Shown: positions 28,597 to 37,766 of the stretch, one piece after another
Position numbering within the stretch: the stretch's first letter is position 1
Layout of the letters: the number at the start of each line of letters is the position of its first letter
DNA from: Microbacterium esteraromaticum
GTDB lineage: Bacteria; Actinomycetota; Actinomycetes; Actinomycetales; Microbacteriaceae
NCBI RefSeq assembly: GCF_900163815.1
Contig: NZ_FUKO01000006.1
Coordinates: 1 to 64,000 of the forward strand
Length of the DNA stretch: 64,000 nt
Reading direction: 5' to 3'
Notes under the pieces: model-generated
Seen by the model: the letters and a program-made list of their open reading frames with translations, nothing else
The model's database searches: none
What the model was told of the DNA's origin: nothing
Translations under genes and position numbers: made by a program

Positions 28597-29846
28597 CAAG
28601 CACCAATCAGGGGGGCGAACAGGAAGGAGAGCGCGAGCGCAGGAACCGTCGACGGCAGGATGCTGTCGAGTCTGTCGAGCAGGCCGCCGTGCCCCGGCAG
28701 CCAGGAGCTCATGTCCTTGATGCCGAGGTCGCGCTTGAGCATCGACTCGCCGAGGTCGCCCAGTGTTGCCGAGGCGAGGATCGCGGCACCGAAGATGAGT
28801 CCGCACCACCACGGCAGATGCAGCAGGAAGATCGCAAGAAGCACACCGGCCAGCAGTGATCCCGCCACTGCTCCCCCGAAGCCCTCCCAGGTCTTCTTCG
28901 GGCTGATCCTGGGTGCCATCGGATGCTTGCCGAAGGCGAGTCCGGCCGCATACGCGCAGGTATCGGCGGCCACAGCGATGGCGACGAAGGAGAGCACCCA
29001 CCACTCGCCGTTCTCTTGACTGAGGAGCATGAGTGCGACCGAGGTCAGGAAGGGGACGTACACCTGCACGAACGATCCCACGACGACGTCCGCCAGCACT
29101 GCCCCGTAGGTGCGGCCGTCCTGTGCGATCATCTGTGCGACCATCCGCCACACGCTGATGAACGCGACCGCGGCGATGAGCACAACCCAGCTGACCCAGA
29201 GCTCTCCGAAGAACCCGGCAAGCAGCACCGCGGTGCCGGCGAGCAGCTGCGGAATGACGTCGATCTGACGTCCGCCGCCGCGCAGGGCTCGACTGAGCTC
29301 GTATGTGGCCAGCAACCCGGCGGCCAGGGCGATGAGCAGGAACAGCCACTTCACGAAGATGAGAGACGCGACCAGAGCCGCACCGAAGGCGAGCCCGATG
29401 AGGATCGCGACGATGAGATCGCGCCCCGTGCGCTGCTTGATCCGCTCGTTGGCCTGGTCGAAGTGGTCGCGCGCCTGCGAGACGTGTGATTCCAGCTCGT
29501 CCTTGGCTGCGCGCCACTGCTCGCGGATCGCACTGTGCTCGCCAGTGTCCAAGCCGAGATCCGACGGCGTTGCCACCGGCGCCGCGGGCAGCGGGGGGCG
29601 CGGCGGCACCCGGGAGGAATCGAAGCCGGGGAAAGAAGCATCCGTCAGCGGATTCGCGGCCGGTGTGTCCGGCACATCCACCGCGGGCGTCCCCCGCACC
29701 GGCGTCTCGACGTCGCCGAGATCAGCGGAAGCAGCATCGGATGCCAGAGGTGCAACCTCCACCTCGTCGGCCGCCGCAGGGACGTCGGCCGCACGAGCTT
29801 CGCGCCGTGTCAGCGGACGCTCATCGGGATCCTGATCATCAGACAT
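28596..29846 (-). CDS. cdsA: Phosphatidate cytidylyltransferase
   Basis: A 416-residue membrane enzyme that makes CDP-diacylglycerol from phosphatidate and CTP. The C-terminal signature around KRDLGIKDMSSWLPGHGG and the following DRLDSI is intact, with about eight membrane helices from residue 145 on. The first 130-140 residues are an unusual hydrophilic, Pro/Ala/Asp-rich extension with no fold visible. It follows frr after five bases and precedes the DivIVA-repeat gene, in the conserved pyrH-frr-cdsA order. Confidence 0.93.
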   Translation of the reverse strand: MSDDQDPDERPLTRREARAADVPAAADEVEVAPLASDAASADLGDVETPVRGTPAVDVPDTPAANPLTDASFPGFDSSRVPPRPPLPAAPVATPSDLGLDTGEHSAIREQWRAAKDELESHVSQARDHFDQANERIKQRTGRDLIVAILIGLAFGAALVASLIFVKWLFLLIALAAGLLATYELSRALRGGGRQIDVIPQLLAGTAVLLAGFFGELWVSWVVLIAAVAFISVWRMVAQMIAQDGRTYGAVLADVVVGSFVQVYVPFLTSVALMLLSQENGEWWVLSFVAIAVAADTCAYAAGLAFGKHPMAPRISPKKTWEGFGGAVAGSLLAGVLLAIFLLHLPWWCGLIFGAAILASATLGDLGESMLKRDLGIKDMSSWLPGHGGLLDRLDSILPSTVPALALSFLFAPLIGA

Positions 29847-29851
29847 GCTGA

Positions 29852-30406
29852 TCAGACCTCGAGGAGCTCTGCCTCTTTGCGCTTGAGCGCTTCGTCGATC
29901 GCGTCGACGTGCTGGCGGGTCAGAGCATCGAGTTCCTTTTCGCCGCGCGCGATCTCATCTTCGCCGACGTCGGCCTTGAGCGTGTCGAGCTCGTCCTTCG
30001 CCTTTCGGCGGATGCCGCGCACGTGCACTTTGGCATCCTCTCCCTTGCTGCGGACGAGCTTCACGTATTCTTTGCGCCGCTCCTGGGTGAGCTCGGGCAT
30101 CGTCACCCGCACGATGTTTCCATCATTGGTCGGGTTCGCACCGAGATTCGGCATGTCGCGAATCGCCTGTTCGATGGCGCGCAGCGCGGTCTTGTCGTAG
30201 GGAGTGACGATGAGCGTGCGGGCTTCGGGGTTCGCCATCGAAGCGAGCTGCGCGATCGGCGTCGGCGAGCCGTAATAGTCGACCAGCAGCTTCTGGAAAA
30301 GCTGCGGGTTTGCACGCCCGGTGCGGACCGTGGCGAAGTCCTCCTTGGCGGCTTCGACCGCACGCGTCATGCGTGTAGTGGTTTCTGCGAGGACGTCCGC
30401 GATCAC
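29852..30406 (-). CDS. frr: Ribosome recycling factor
   Basis: A 184-residue Frr of normal length, with the three-helix bundle ([15 protein letters not shown] and neighbours) and domain II complete. With EF-G it splits post-termination ribosomes. The start is GTG 30406, with AAGGAG five bases upstream. A TAGAAT box at 30437-30442 gives it a promoter separate from pyrH. Confidence 0.96.
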   Translation of the reverse strand: MIADVLAETTTRMTRAVEAAKEDFATVRTGRANPQLFQKLLVDYYGSPTPIAQLASMANPEARTLIVTPYDKTALRAIEQAIRDMPNLGANPTNDGNIVRVTMPELTQERRKEYVKLVRSKGEDAKVHVRGIRRKAKDELDTLKADVGEDEIARGEKELDALTRQHVDAIDEALKRKEAELLEV

Positions 30407-30436
30407 GGGGTCTCCTTACGTCGTAGGTTTCCAGCA

Positions 30437-30442
30437 ATTCTA
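30437..30442 (-). promoter_or_regulatory. -10 box (TAGAAT) of frr-cdsA
   Basis: Minus-strand TAGAAT in the 74-base gap after pyrH. Transcription would begin near 30430, giving a leader of about 24 bases with the AAGGAG of frr. Confidence 0.5.
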
Positions 30443-30480
30443 TCGGGCAGGCACGCGTCAGAGCATGCAGCGCCGACCGA

Positions 30481-31197
30481 TCAGGCGGTGACGAGCGTGC
30501 CGATCTGCTCCCCGAGCAGGGCACGGGTGACGTTTCCGGCCGGTTCCATGCCGAAAACGCGCATGTCCATGCTGTTGTCCATGCACAGGCTGAAGGCGGT
30601 CGAATCGACGACTCGCAGTCCGCGCTGCAGAGCGTCGCGGTAGGTGACGCGCTCGATGCGCTCGGCGGTGGCGTCGGTCTTGGGATCGGCGGTGTAGATC
30701 GCGTCGACCCCGTTCTTCGCGACCAGAACCTCGTCTGCACGGATCTCCAGCGCGCGCTGAGCCGCGACGGTGTCTGTGGAGAAGTAGGGAAGGCCTGCGC
30801 CCGCGCCGAAGATGACGACGCGCCCCTTCTCCATGTGCCGCTCGGCGCGCAGCGGAATGTACGGCTCTGCGACCTGCGTCATCGAGATGGCCGATTGCAC
30901 GCGGGTTGCGGCGCCCGCCTGCTCGAGGAAGTCCTGCAGCGCGAGTGCGTTCATGACGGTGCCCAGCATCCCCATGTAGTCGGCGCGACCGCGGTCCATC
31001 CCTCGCTGGCTCAGCTCGGCGCCGCGGAAGAAGTTGCCGCCACCGACGACGATGGCGATCTCCACGCGGTCCACTGCGGCGGCGATGTCCCGCGCGATCT
31101 GTCCGACGACGTCGGGGTTGACGCCGAGCTGGCCGCCTCCGAACGCCTCGCCTGACAGCTTGAGCATCACGCGACGGCGTCTCGTGCTTTCGGTCAT
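30481..31197 (-). CDS. pyrH: Uridylate kinase
   Basis: A 238-residue amino-acid-kinase-fold UMP kinase ([14 protein letters not shown] near the start; [17 protein letters not shown] end). It phosphorylates UMP to UDP. ATG 31197 has GAGAGGA eight bases upstream; the alternative ATG 31224 lies right after the TATCTT box (31223-31228) and would not be inside the transcript. It stands in the conserved tsf-pyrH-frr order, separated from tsf by a terminator. Confidence 0.95.
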   Translation of the reverse strand: MTESTRRRRVMLKLSGEAFGGGQLGVNPDVVGQIARDIAAAVDRVEIAIVVGGGNFFRGAELSQRGMDRGRADYMGMLGTVMNALALQDFLEQAGAATRVQSAISMTQVAEPYIPLRAERHMEKGRVVIFGAGAGLPYFSTDTVAAQRALEIRADEVLVAKNGVDAIYTADPKTDATAERIERVTYRDALQRGLRVVDSTAFSLCMDNSMDMRVFGMEPAGNVTRALLGEQIGTLVTA

Positions 31198-31222
31198 GTG
31201 GGAAGTCCTCTCGTCCCTCATC

Positions 31223-31228
31223 AAGATA
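31223..31228 (-). promoter_or_regulatory. -10 box (TATCTT) of pyrH
   Basis: Minus-strand TATCTT with an expected start of transcription near 31216, leaving a short leader that carries GAGAGGA before ATG 31197. Confidence 0.45.
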
Positions 31229-31249
31229 GTGCCTTCTGGGCATGAAGAA

Positions 31250-31282
31250 GGGGGTCCGGATCATGTTCTGATCCGAACCCCC
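31250..31282 (-). terminator. Intrinsic terminator of rpsB-tsf
   Basis: A 14-bp stem with one mismatch (arms GGGGGTTCGGATCA and TGATCCGGACCCCC on the minus strand), five-base loop, followed by CTTCTTC. It sits ten bases after the tsf stop and separates tsf from pyrH. Confidence 0.8.
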
Positions 31283-31291
31283 TGGGTGACG

Positions 31292-32119
31292 TTACGCGCC
31301 GACCTTGAACCGGGCGAAGTCGGTGATGGTGATACCGGCATCCTTCGCGACCTGGCTCACGGACAGCTTGTTGTCCTTCGCGTAGTCCTGCTCGAAGAGC
31401 GCGACCTGCTTGAAGTATGCGGTGACGCGGCCTTCAACGATCTTCGGCAGTGCCGCCTCGGGCTTGCCCTCGTTGCGGGAGATCTCGGTGACGATCTCAC
31501 GCTCCTTCTCGACGTCGGCCGTCGGGACGTCCTCACGAGTGAGGTACGAGGGGTTGGCGAACGAGATGTGCTGCGCAATGCTGCGGGCGGTCTCCGCGTC
31601 GCTGCCGGTGTAGGCGACGACAACGCCGATCTGCGGAGGCAGATCCTTGCTGGTGCGGTGCAGGTAGACCGAGTGCGCGTCACCCTTGAGAGTGCGTGCG
31701 CGTCGCAGTTCGACCTTCTCGCCGATGATGGCTGCTTCATCGGAGATGAGCTGCTCAACGGTCTGGTCGCCCGCCGGAGCCGCGAGCGCGGCTTCGAGCG
31801 AGTCGGCACCGACAGCCGCGACGGCGTCGGCGACCTTGTCGGCCAGCGCGATGAAGCGCTCGTTCTTCGCGACGAAGTCGGTCTCGCAGGCGAGTTCGAT
31901 CAGCGTCACGCCGTTGTCCCCCTCGCGAGCGGCGATCAGCCCCTCGCTGGTGGAGCGGTCAGCGCGCTTCGCGTTGCCCTTGGCGCCCTTGAGGCGCAGG
32001 ATCTCGACGGCCTTCTCGACGTCGCCGTCAGCCTCCTCGAGAGCCTTCTTAGTGTCGACCATTCCGGTGCCGAGCTGCTCGCGCAGCGCCTTGATGTCGG
32101 CGATGGTGAAGTTGGCCAT
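31292..32119 (-). CDS. tsf: Elongation factor Ts
   Basis: A 275-residue guanine-nucleotide exchange factor for EF-Tu. The N-terminal UBA-like domain contains LREQLGTGMVDTKKAL, and the core TDFVAKNE motif that contacts EF-Tu is intact. AAGGAG precedes the ATG at 32119. It follows rpsB after 45 bases and is the last gene before the terminator, the usual rpsB-tsf operon. Confidence 0.97.
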   Translation of the reverse strand: MANFTIADIKALREQLGTGMVDTKKALEEADGDVEKAVEILRLKGAKGNAKRADRSTSEGLIAAREGDNGVTLIELACETDFVAKNERFIALADKVADAVAAVGADSLEAALAAPAGDQTVEQLISDEAAIIGEKVELRRARTLKGDAHSVYLHRTSKDLPPQIGVVVAYTGSDAETARSIAQHISFANPSYLTREDVPTADVEKEREIVTEISRNEGKPEAALPKIVEGRVTAYFKQVALFEQDYAKDNKLSVSQVAKDAGITITDFARFKVGA

Positions 32120-32164
32120 GTGTCGTGGCTCCTTGCTTCGTATCTGTGCGTGTGTGCGGGTTGA

Positions 32165-33106
32165 TTACTTGGCTTCTGCGTCGGCAGCGGCCTCGGCCGG
32201 TGCCTCTTCAGCAGCCTCAACGGCGGGTGCCTCTTCAGCAGCCGGAGCCTCTTCAGCAGCGGGAGCGTCAGCAGCCGGAGCGTCAGCAGCCGGAGCGTCA
32301 GCAGCCGGAGCGTCAGCAGCAGGTGCCTCTTCAGCGGCGGCGGCAGGTGCGTCAGTGCCCTCGAGCAGCTCCTGCTCCCATGCCGCGAGCGGCTCTGCCG
32401 CGCCCGACTCGGGGTTGTGCTTCTGCTGCAGGCCCTCGGCCGCAGCATCCGCAATGATGCGGGTCAGCAGCGAAACCGAGCGGATCGCGTCGTCGTTACC
32501 GGGGATCGGGTACTGGAAGTCATCCGGGTCGGCGTTGGTGTCGAGGATGCCGATCACCGGGATGCCGAGCTTCTTGGCCTCGTCGATGGCGAGGTGCTCA
32601 CGCTTGGCGTCGACGACCCACAGGGCCGACGGCGTCTTAGTGAGGTTGCGGATGCCGCCGAGCGACTTGTGCAGCTTGTCGAGCTCGCGCTTCTTGAGCA
32701 GCAGCTCCTTCTTGGTGAAGCCAGAGACCGACGGGGTCTCGTAGTCGAGCTCCTCGAGCTCCTTCATGCGGGCGAGACGCTTGGCGATCGTCTGGAAGTT
32801 GGTGAGGAGGCCACCGAGCCAGCGCTGGTTGACGTAGGGCTGACCGACGCGGTCGGCCTGCTCGACGAGGATCTCCTGTGCCTGCTTCTTGGTGCCGACG
32901 AAGAGGATCGTGCCGCCGCGGGCGACCGTCTCCTTGACGAAGTCGTACGCCTGGTCGATGTACGCCAGCGACTGCTGAAGGTCGATGATGTGGATGCCGC
33001 TGCGCTCGGTGAGGATGAAGCGCTTCACCTTCGGGTTCCACCGACGAGTCTGGTGTCCGAAGTGCACGCCGCTGTCGAGCAGCTGGCGGATGGTGACCAC
33101 AGCCAT
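32165..33106 (-). CDS. rpsB: 30S ribosomal protein S2 with acidic C-terminal tail
   Basis: A 313-residue S2. The conserved body ([18 protein letters not shown] to about residue 245) is normal. A 60-70 residue Ala/Pro/Glu/Asp tail follows, with repeats of the pentapeptide PAADA. ATG 33106 has AGGAGA seven bases upstream, which rejects the longer open frame. A long leader of about 170 bases is predicted (see the promoter and hairpin entries). The tail is encoded partly by a perfect 15-bp tandem repeat. Confidence 0.96.
   Translation of the reverse strand: MAVVTIRQLLDSGVHFGHQTRRWNPKVKRFILTERSGIHIIDLQQSLAYIDQAYDFVKETVARGGTILFVGTKKQAQEILVEQADRVGQPYVNQRWLGGLLTNFQTIAKRLARMKELEELDYETPSVSGFTKKELLLKKRELDKLHKSLGGIRNLTKTPSALWVVDAKREHLAIDEAKKLGIPVIGILDTNADPDDFQYPIPGNDDAIRSVSLLTRIIADAAAEGLQQKHNPESGAAEPLAAWEQELLEGTDAPAAAAEEAPAADAPAADAPAADAPAADAPAAEEAPAAEEAPAVEAAEEAPAEAAADAEAK
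32262..32321. repeat. Four 15-bp tandem repeats inside rpsB
   Basis: Unit GGAGCGTCAGCAGCC on the + strand, four copies, the last differing only in its final base. Each unit encodes five residues (A-D-A-P-A in register) of the S2 tail, so copy-number change would keep the frame and only alter tail length. Confidence 0.9.
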
Positions 33107-33152
33107 GGTCGTCTCCTGGTTCTGGCGCCGGAGCGCCGTTGAGGTTATCGTC

Positions 33153-33170
33153 GTCAGCCGAGCGGCTGAC
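33153..33170 (-). promoter_or_regulatory. Hairpin in the rpsB leader
   Basis: A perfect 7-bp inverted repeat (GTCAGCC, four-base loop) 47 bases upstream of the rpsB start, inside the predicted leader. A candidate site for feedback control by S2, as known for ribosomal protein leaders in other phyla; this is inference. Confidence 0.35.
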
Positions 33171-33286
33171 ACTCCTGGTGCCCGGCGCACACCCGCCCTC
33201 TCATTGAAAGGGACCTGTGGGAGTGGATGCCACGACCTGAGTCGCTCTGGGCACGCGTAGTCACCCCGATTACGAGGTGCTCTCCC

Positions 33287-33292
33287 AGTGTA
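33287..33292 (-). promoter_or_regulatory. -10 box (TACACT) of rpsB-tsf
   Basis: Minus-strand TACACT, preceded by TG (extended -10). It would start a transcript near 33280. The gap between rpsB and the divergent M23-like gene (33107-33459, 353 bases) holds only this leader, its hairpin and the CATTCT box of the M23-like gene. Confidence 0.4.
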
Positions 33293-33447
33293 CAGGAAGC
33301 GAGCCGCGACGACGTGTCGTGAGCGAGCGGCGATCGGCATCGCAATGGCCTGGACCCGAGCCACTCGTTCACTCTGCACAGATGACCCGGGCACCCGTGT
33401 TCTCCCCATCCCCGCGCATGGGTGGCTTCGGCCGCTCTGCGGTGGCC

Positions 33448-33453
33448 CATTCT
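33448..33453 (+). promoter_or_regulatory. Possible -10 box (CATTCT) of the M23-like gene
   Basis: CATTCT lies six bases before ATG 33460. The same hexamer, followed by GGA and with the same spacing, precedes xerC at 34984-34989. Confidence 0.4.
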
Positions 33454-33459
33454 GGACGA

Positions 33460-34059
33460 ATGCTCTCTCTACCGCTGCGCCCCGCTGGTCGCGACGCGCA
33501 CGCCCCGCGCCAGCGACTGCGGCGGTCATTGGCCACGGCTGTCATCGGAATCATGAGCATGGCGGCCGCGCTCGGCGCGCCGATTCAGGCGGTCTCTGCC
33601 GATGCGGTGACGAGATCAGCAGATGCCGCTTCCGCCGCTCCCGGTTACCCGTGGTCGTGGCCGCATACTGGCCCCCGCCTGGTGATCGAGCCGTTCCGGG
33701 CGCCAGCCCACGACTACGGACCCGGGCATCGAGGCGTCGATATCACCGCGCCGATCGGCACTGCTGTGCATGCTCCGGCTGCGGGCGTGGTCGCATTTCA
33801 AGGCGTCGTGGTCGATCGGCCACTGCTCACCATCGATCACGGCAGCGGGTACGTCTCCACATTCGAGCCTGTCGCGTCGGAACTGAGTGCGGGGGCCACG
33901 GTGCAGGCGGGCGATGTCATCGGGATGGTAGATATCGGTGGTCACGCGCCACGCGGAACGATGCATATCGGCGTGCGCGTCGAAGGTGTGTATCTGAATC
34001 CGCATCCGCTCTTCGGCGAGATTCCTCGTGCGATTCTGCTGCCCTGCTGCAGCGACTGA
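33460..34059 (+). CDS. Secreted M23 (LytM) family protein, probably catalytically degenerate
   Basis: A 199-residue exported protein: basic N-terminus, signal helix at about 24-47, then a LytM domain from about 70. The zinc ligands are present (H90 and D94 in HRGVDI, H169 in MHIGV), but the two catalytic histidines of active LytM enzymes are replaced: the TYAHL position reads TFEPV (Pro137) and the HLH position reads TMH (Thr167). It therefore looks like an EnvC-type binding or activator protein rather than an endopeptidase. ATG 33460 is chosen for its promoter spacing; an upstream frame is open but has no export signal at its start. Convergent with xerC. Confidence 0.8.
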   Translation: MLSLPLRPAGRDAHAPRQRLRRSLATAVIGIMSMAAALGAPIQAVSADAVTRSADAASAAPGYPWSWPHTGPRLVIEPFRAPAHDYGPGHRGVDITAPIGTAVHAPAAGVVAFQGVVVDRPLLTIDHGSGYVSTFEPVASELSAGATVQAGDVIGMVDIGGHAPRGTMHIGVRVEGVYLNPHPLFGEIPRAILLPCCSD

Positions 34060-34074
34060 CCGCACTGCCAGGCG

Positions 34075-34977
34075 TCACGCGCGCGGGTGCGCCTGTCGAT
34101 AACTGGCAGTGAGCCGCTCAGCGGAAACGTGTGTGTAGATCTGGGTGGTGCCCAGACTGGCGTGCCCGAGGATCTCCTGTACGGCGCGCAGGTCAGCGCC
34201 GCCGTCGAGAAGATGGGTGGCAGCAGAATGGCGCAGCGCGTGCGGTCCGACGTGCTCGGCGCCGATGGTGGGGCCCAGAATGCGCGCGACGACAGCGTAG
34301 ACCGTGCGCGTCCCGATGCGAGCGCCTCGGGCGCCCAGGAACAGAGCGGGGGTTCTCTCCTCCCTGCGTGCCTGCAATGCGGGCCGGCCACGAGTCAGAT
34401 ATGCCCCGACAGCATCCGCCGCTGGTGCGCCGAACGGAACCACGCGTTCCTTGGCGCCTTTGCCGAGCACGCGAACCGTACGTCTGCGCAGATCGATGTC
34501 GTCGATGTCGATTCCGCACAGCTCGGAGACGCGCATCCCTGAGCCGTAGAGGAGCTCCAGCATCGCGTGATCACGCAGCACCGCCGGATCGCCTTCAGTC
34601 GTCTGCGCTCTCAGATCTTCGAGGAGCTGCCGCATGCCTTCTTGCGACGCGACGACAGGAAGCGTCTTCGCGAGCTTCGGTGTGACCAGGCGCAGACTCG
34701 GATCGACATCGACGAGGTCAGCGTCCCGTGCCCAGGAGAAGAATGAGCGGACTGCTGCCGCCCGGCGTGCCATCGTCGACCGGGCGTCACCACGCTGCGT
34801 GGCCTGCCACAGCCAATTGCGCAGCGCCTCGAGGTCTACTTCGGCCAGTTCGATGTCACCGACGCTGCGGTGCAGGTCAGCGAGGTCGGAGCGATAGGCC
34901 CGCACGGTCGCTGGAGACAGCCTTCGCACCTGCTGTAGGTGCACCATGAAGGCGTCGGCCGCGTCCGAGTACTGCAT
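34075..34977 (-). CDS. xerC: Tyrosine recombinase XerC
   Basis: A 300-residue site-specific recombinase that, with XerD, resolves chromosome dimers at dif. The SAM-like N-terminal domain (1-95) and catalytic domain are complete, with R149, K173, H247, R250, H272 and nucleophile Y281. No phage or integron features adjoin it, and its place beside dprA is the normal chromosomal one, so it is the housekeeping enzyme and not a mobile-element integrase. ATG 34977 has GGAGGG directly upstream and CATTCT at six bases. Confidence 0.92.
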   Translation of the reverse strand: MQYSDAADAFMVHLQQVRRLSPATVRAYRSDLADLHRSVGDIELAEVDLEALRNWLWQATQRGDARSTMARRAAAVRSFFSWARDADLVDVDPSLRLVTPKLAKTLPVVASQEGMRQLLEDLRAQTTEGDPAVLRDHAMLELLYGSGMRVSELCGIDIDDIDLRRRTVRVLGKGAKERVVPFGAPAADAVGAYLTRGRPALQARREERTPALFLGARGARIGTRTVYAVVARILGPTIGAEHVGPHALRHSAATHLLDGGADLRAVQEILGHASLGTTQIYTHVSAERLTASYRQAHPRA

Positions 34978-34983
34978 CCCTCC

Positions 34984-34989
34984 AGAATG
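34984..34989 (-). promoter_or_regulatory. Possible -10 box (CATTCT) of xerC
   Basis: Minus-strand CATTCT with a six-base spacer to ATG 34977. Deviates from TANNNT in its first base. Confidence 0.4.
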
Positions 34990-35064
34990 CCCCGACTCTT
35001 GCTGCGATGCTCTCGACGCGCCGGTGCCATGATTCTGCTCCCGGTGTCGAGATCTCCCGTGGTC

Positions 35065-36240
35065 TCAAGGAGTGCGCTGCCACCCTCTTTCGTGCTGTGT
35101 CACAGCGCCGTCGAGGGCGAGCAGTCCGAGCAGGCTGCGCACGCGATCCATTGCCAGCCCGCTGCGCCGCGCCAGTTCCGCTGTCTCCCGGGGTGCGCGG
35201 GAGCTCAGCGCGTCCAACAGCCGGATCTGTTCGGGATCGGCCCGGACGGCAGCGGATGCCGGATCTGGTTGTTCGCCCCAGAGTTCGCGCACCTCCTGCG
35301 CATTCGTCACGCAGACAGCGTCGTACTCACGCAGCAGGCGGTGACAGCCGGCGGATGCAGCAGAGGTCACCGGACCCGGCACGGCACCGATCGGGCGCCC
35401 CAACGCTGCCGCATGCCCCGCAGTGTTCAGCGATCCGCTGCGCCATCCCGCTTCTACCACGACCGTCGCCATCCCCGAGGCGGCAATCAGACGGTTCCGC
35501 TGCAGAAATCGCCATTTGGTCGGAGCCCCGCCGCACGGCACCTCACTCATCACGACCCCCGACGCGCGGATGCGGTCGAAGAGCTGCTGATGGCCGATCG
35601 GGTATGCACGATCGACGCCGCCCGCGAGGAAGGCTGCGGTCTTGCCGCCTGAGCCGAGCGCTGCCCGGTGCGCGGCACCATCGATCCCGTAGGCGCCGCC
35701 GGAGATGATGGTGGTCCCCGAGCTGGCAAGGTCTCCGGCTATCTCAGCAGCTACTGACTCGCCGTAGCCGGTCGCCGCACGCGCACCGACGATCGACGCC
35801 GTCGCCCCCTCATGCAGCACGCCGGGGTCGCCACGTGCCCACAGCACCTGCGGTGCGTGCGCGCCCAGATCATCGAGCCCCCTCGGCCAATCCTCGTCGT
35901 CGGGCAGCAGAATCTGGCCGCCGACTTCGCGGCACGACGACAGCGCTTCTTTGACCGCTTCCGCCTTGGCCCGCGGATGCCATCTCGATCGTGCATCAGC
36001 AAGAGCCCGTGGTGAGATCTCCTCAGGCACGAGCAATCCCGGTTCTCCCAGCGCGAGCTGGAGCGCAGCGACAGCGCCGTGCACGGCGATCAGAGCTCCG
36101 GCGACCCCGTCGCCCGGCTCAAGAAGCACCGACCAGGCTGCGCGCGCAACCACTTCACCGGGGTCGGCGTCTGGCCGAAGCTGCTCTGCGGCAGACCGAA
36201 GCTGCGGTGCGTCGATGATCGAACGCGCGTCAATGTTCAT
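35065..36240 (-). CDS. dprA: DNA processing protein DprA
   Basis: A 391-residue DprA/Smf protein. The Rossmann-like core begins with SIVGARAATGYG and contains SGGAYGIDGAAHRAAL and the GSLNTAGHAA segment; a C-terminal winged-helix domain (about 325-391) follows. In transformable bacteria it loads RecA on incoming single-stranded DNA. ATG 36240 overlaps the comM stop (ATGA), so it is coupled to comM. No comEA/comEC uptake genes are in the window, so competence itself is not shown. Confidence 0.92.
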   Translation of the reverse strand: MNIDARSIIDAPQLRSAAEQLRPDADPGEVVARAAWSVLLEPGDGVAGALIAVHGAVAALQLALGEPGLLVPEEISPRALADARSRWHPRAKAEAVKEALSSCREVGGQILLPDDEDWPRGLDDLGAHAPQVLWARGDPGVLHEGATASIVGARAATGYGESVAAEIAGDLASSGTTIISGGAYGIDGAAHRAALGSGGKTAAFLAGGVDRAYPIGHQQLFDRIRASGVVMSEVPCGGAPTKWRFLQRNRLIAASGMATVVVEAGWRSGSLNTAGHAAALGRPIGAVPGPVTSAASAGCHRLLREYDAVCVTNAQEVRELWGEQPDPASAAVRADPEQIRLLDALSSRAPRETAELARRSGLAMDRVRSLLGLLALDGAVTQHERGWQRTP

Positions 36241-37766
36241 CCCAACAGTCCTTTCTTGAGGAAGAGCGCGCGTCCGAGTTCCTCGAGACCTGGCGCGCCG
36301 CACCCGGATATGTCTGCCAGCGTCCACGCGATTCGGAGCACCCGGTCGTAGGCCCGCAGGGTGACCGTTCCGCGCTCGAGTGCCCTGTCCAGGGGTGCGC
36401 GAACGTTCGGTGCGAGCCGGAGAGCTCCCTGCCGCAGTCGTTCACCGGGGACGTCTCCGTTGACGCGCCAGGGACTCCCCCGCCATCGCTCGGCCGCAGT
36501 GGCACGAGCATCCAGCACCCGAGCACGCGCGACGTCAGACGTCGTCGCCGAGCGCTCTCCAGACGTCGCCCGGGAAGCGGCGACTCTGGCAACCTGCAGA
36601 TCGATGTCGATCCGATCCCGCAGCGGGCCAGACAGCCGGGCAGCGTACCGACGAATCGCCATTGGCGGACAGGTGCATTCAGCGCCCCGCACCCCATAGT
36701 TCCCGCAGGGGCACGGGTTCATCGCGAGCACCAGTTGGAACCGCGCCGGGAAACTCGCGACGAATCCGGCGCGGTGAACCTCGATGCGTCCCGACTCCAG
36801 TGGCTGACGCAGCGCATCCAGCGCCACGCGCTGGAACTCCGGAGTCTCGTCGAGAAAGAGAACGCCGCGATGTGCTCGGACGATCGCCCCGGGGCGCACA
36901 ACTCGCGACCCTCCGCCGACAAGTGCGATGGCGGAGGCACTGTGATGCGGTGCCTCAAAGGGAGCAATCGGTTCGAGGCGGGTCACCGCTTCCCCCGCGA
37001 GAGATCGGATCGCTGCCACTTCCAATGCTTGCGCGTCATCGAGCCGCGGGAGAATGCCGGGCAGCCTGCGTGCCAGCATCGTCTTGCCCGCGCCCGGTGG
37101 ACCGCTCAGCATCATGTGATGTCCTCCAGCCGCTGCCGTGATCAGCGCGTCCACTGCTTCGTCCTGCCCCACGACATCCGCGAGATCCAGCAGGTCAGCG
37201 TCGGCCCGTTCGACTGTCGGCACCGCGACAGGTTCGACGTCGACGACCTCGACCTCCGCCCCGTGCGCGGCAGCCACCTCCGCCAAGGAGGCGGCAGCAC
37301 GCACCTCGAGGCCGGGGACGAGCTGTGCCTCGGCCGCGTTTGCATGCGGCACGACGACACGCCGAAACCCTGCTCGCGCCGCCGCGTACACGGCGGGGAG
37401 CACTCCCGGCACCGGGCGCATACGCCCATCCAGACCCAACTCGCCGATGTGCACCGTGGCGCGGATCGATTCCATCGACACCGAACCAGCCGCCGCGAGG
37501 GTGGCGACGGCGATGCTCAGATCGAACCCCGACCCGTGCTTGGGCAGACTCGCTGGCGACAGATTCACGGTCAAGCGCCGCCGCGGCATGTCCAGGCCGG
37601 AGTTGCTGCAGGCGTTGCGCACCCGCTGCACCGCCTCACCGAGAGCCTTATCGGGCAGACCGATGATGCGGAACTCCGGCGTCTGATTCGAGTAGTCGGC
37701 TTCTACCTCGACCAGGTGACCGTCGACGCCCGTCAACGCGACTGCCCAGGTGCGCGCAGTGGTCAC
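36237..37766 (-). CDS. comM: YifB/ComM family Mg-chelatase-like ATPase
   Basis: A 509-residue AAA+ protein: an N-terminal Lon-protease-like S5 domain (to about 175), the ATPase core with Walker A GPPGAGKT, and the C-terminal Mg-chelatase domain with CNCG-like cysteines (CPCGNYG, ECTCPP). ComM in Vibrio is a branch-migration helicase for integration of transforming DNA. The start is GTG 37766, overlapping the yraN stop by four bases; a 44-residue upstream extension is rejected because it lies over yraN. Part of the coupled run yraN-comM-dprA. Confidence 0.92.
   Translation of the reverse strand: MTTARTWAVALTGVDGHLVEVEADYSNQTPEFRIIGLPDKALGEAVQRVRNACSNSGLDMPRRRLTVNLSPASLPKHGSGFDLSIAVATLAAAGSVSMESIRATVHIGELGLDGRMRPVPGVLPAVYAAARAGFRRVVVPHANAAEAQLVPGLEVRAAASLAEVAAAHGAEVEVVDVEPVAVPTVERADADLLDLADVVGQDEAVDALITAAAGGHHMMLSGPPGAGKTMLARRLPGILPRLDDAQALEVAAIRSLAGEAVTRLEPIAPFEAPHHSASAIALVGGGSRVVRPGAIVRAHRGVLFLDETPEFQRVALDALRQPLESGRIEVHRAGFVASFPARFQLVLAMNPCPCGNYGVRGAECTCPPMAIRRYAARLSGPLRDRIDIDLQVARVAASRATSGERSATTSDVARARVLDARATAAERWRGSPWRVNGDVPGERLRQGALRLAPNVRAPLDRALERGTVTLRAYDRVLRIAWTLADISGCGAPGLEELGRALFLKKGLLG

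Noticed and set aside
32262..32321. Possible CRISPR or minisatellite
   Set aside because: The four 15-bp units are contiguous without spacers, lie inside rpsB and keep its reading frame, so they are a coding tandem repeat.
34075..34977. Tyrosine recombinase as a sign of an integrated element
   Set aside because: Full XerC motifs, usual place beside dprA, and no att repeats, tRNA gene or phage genes around it.
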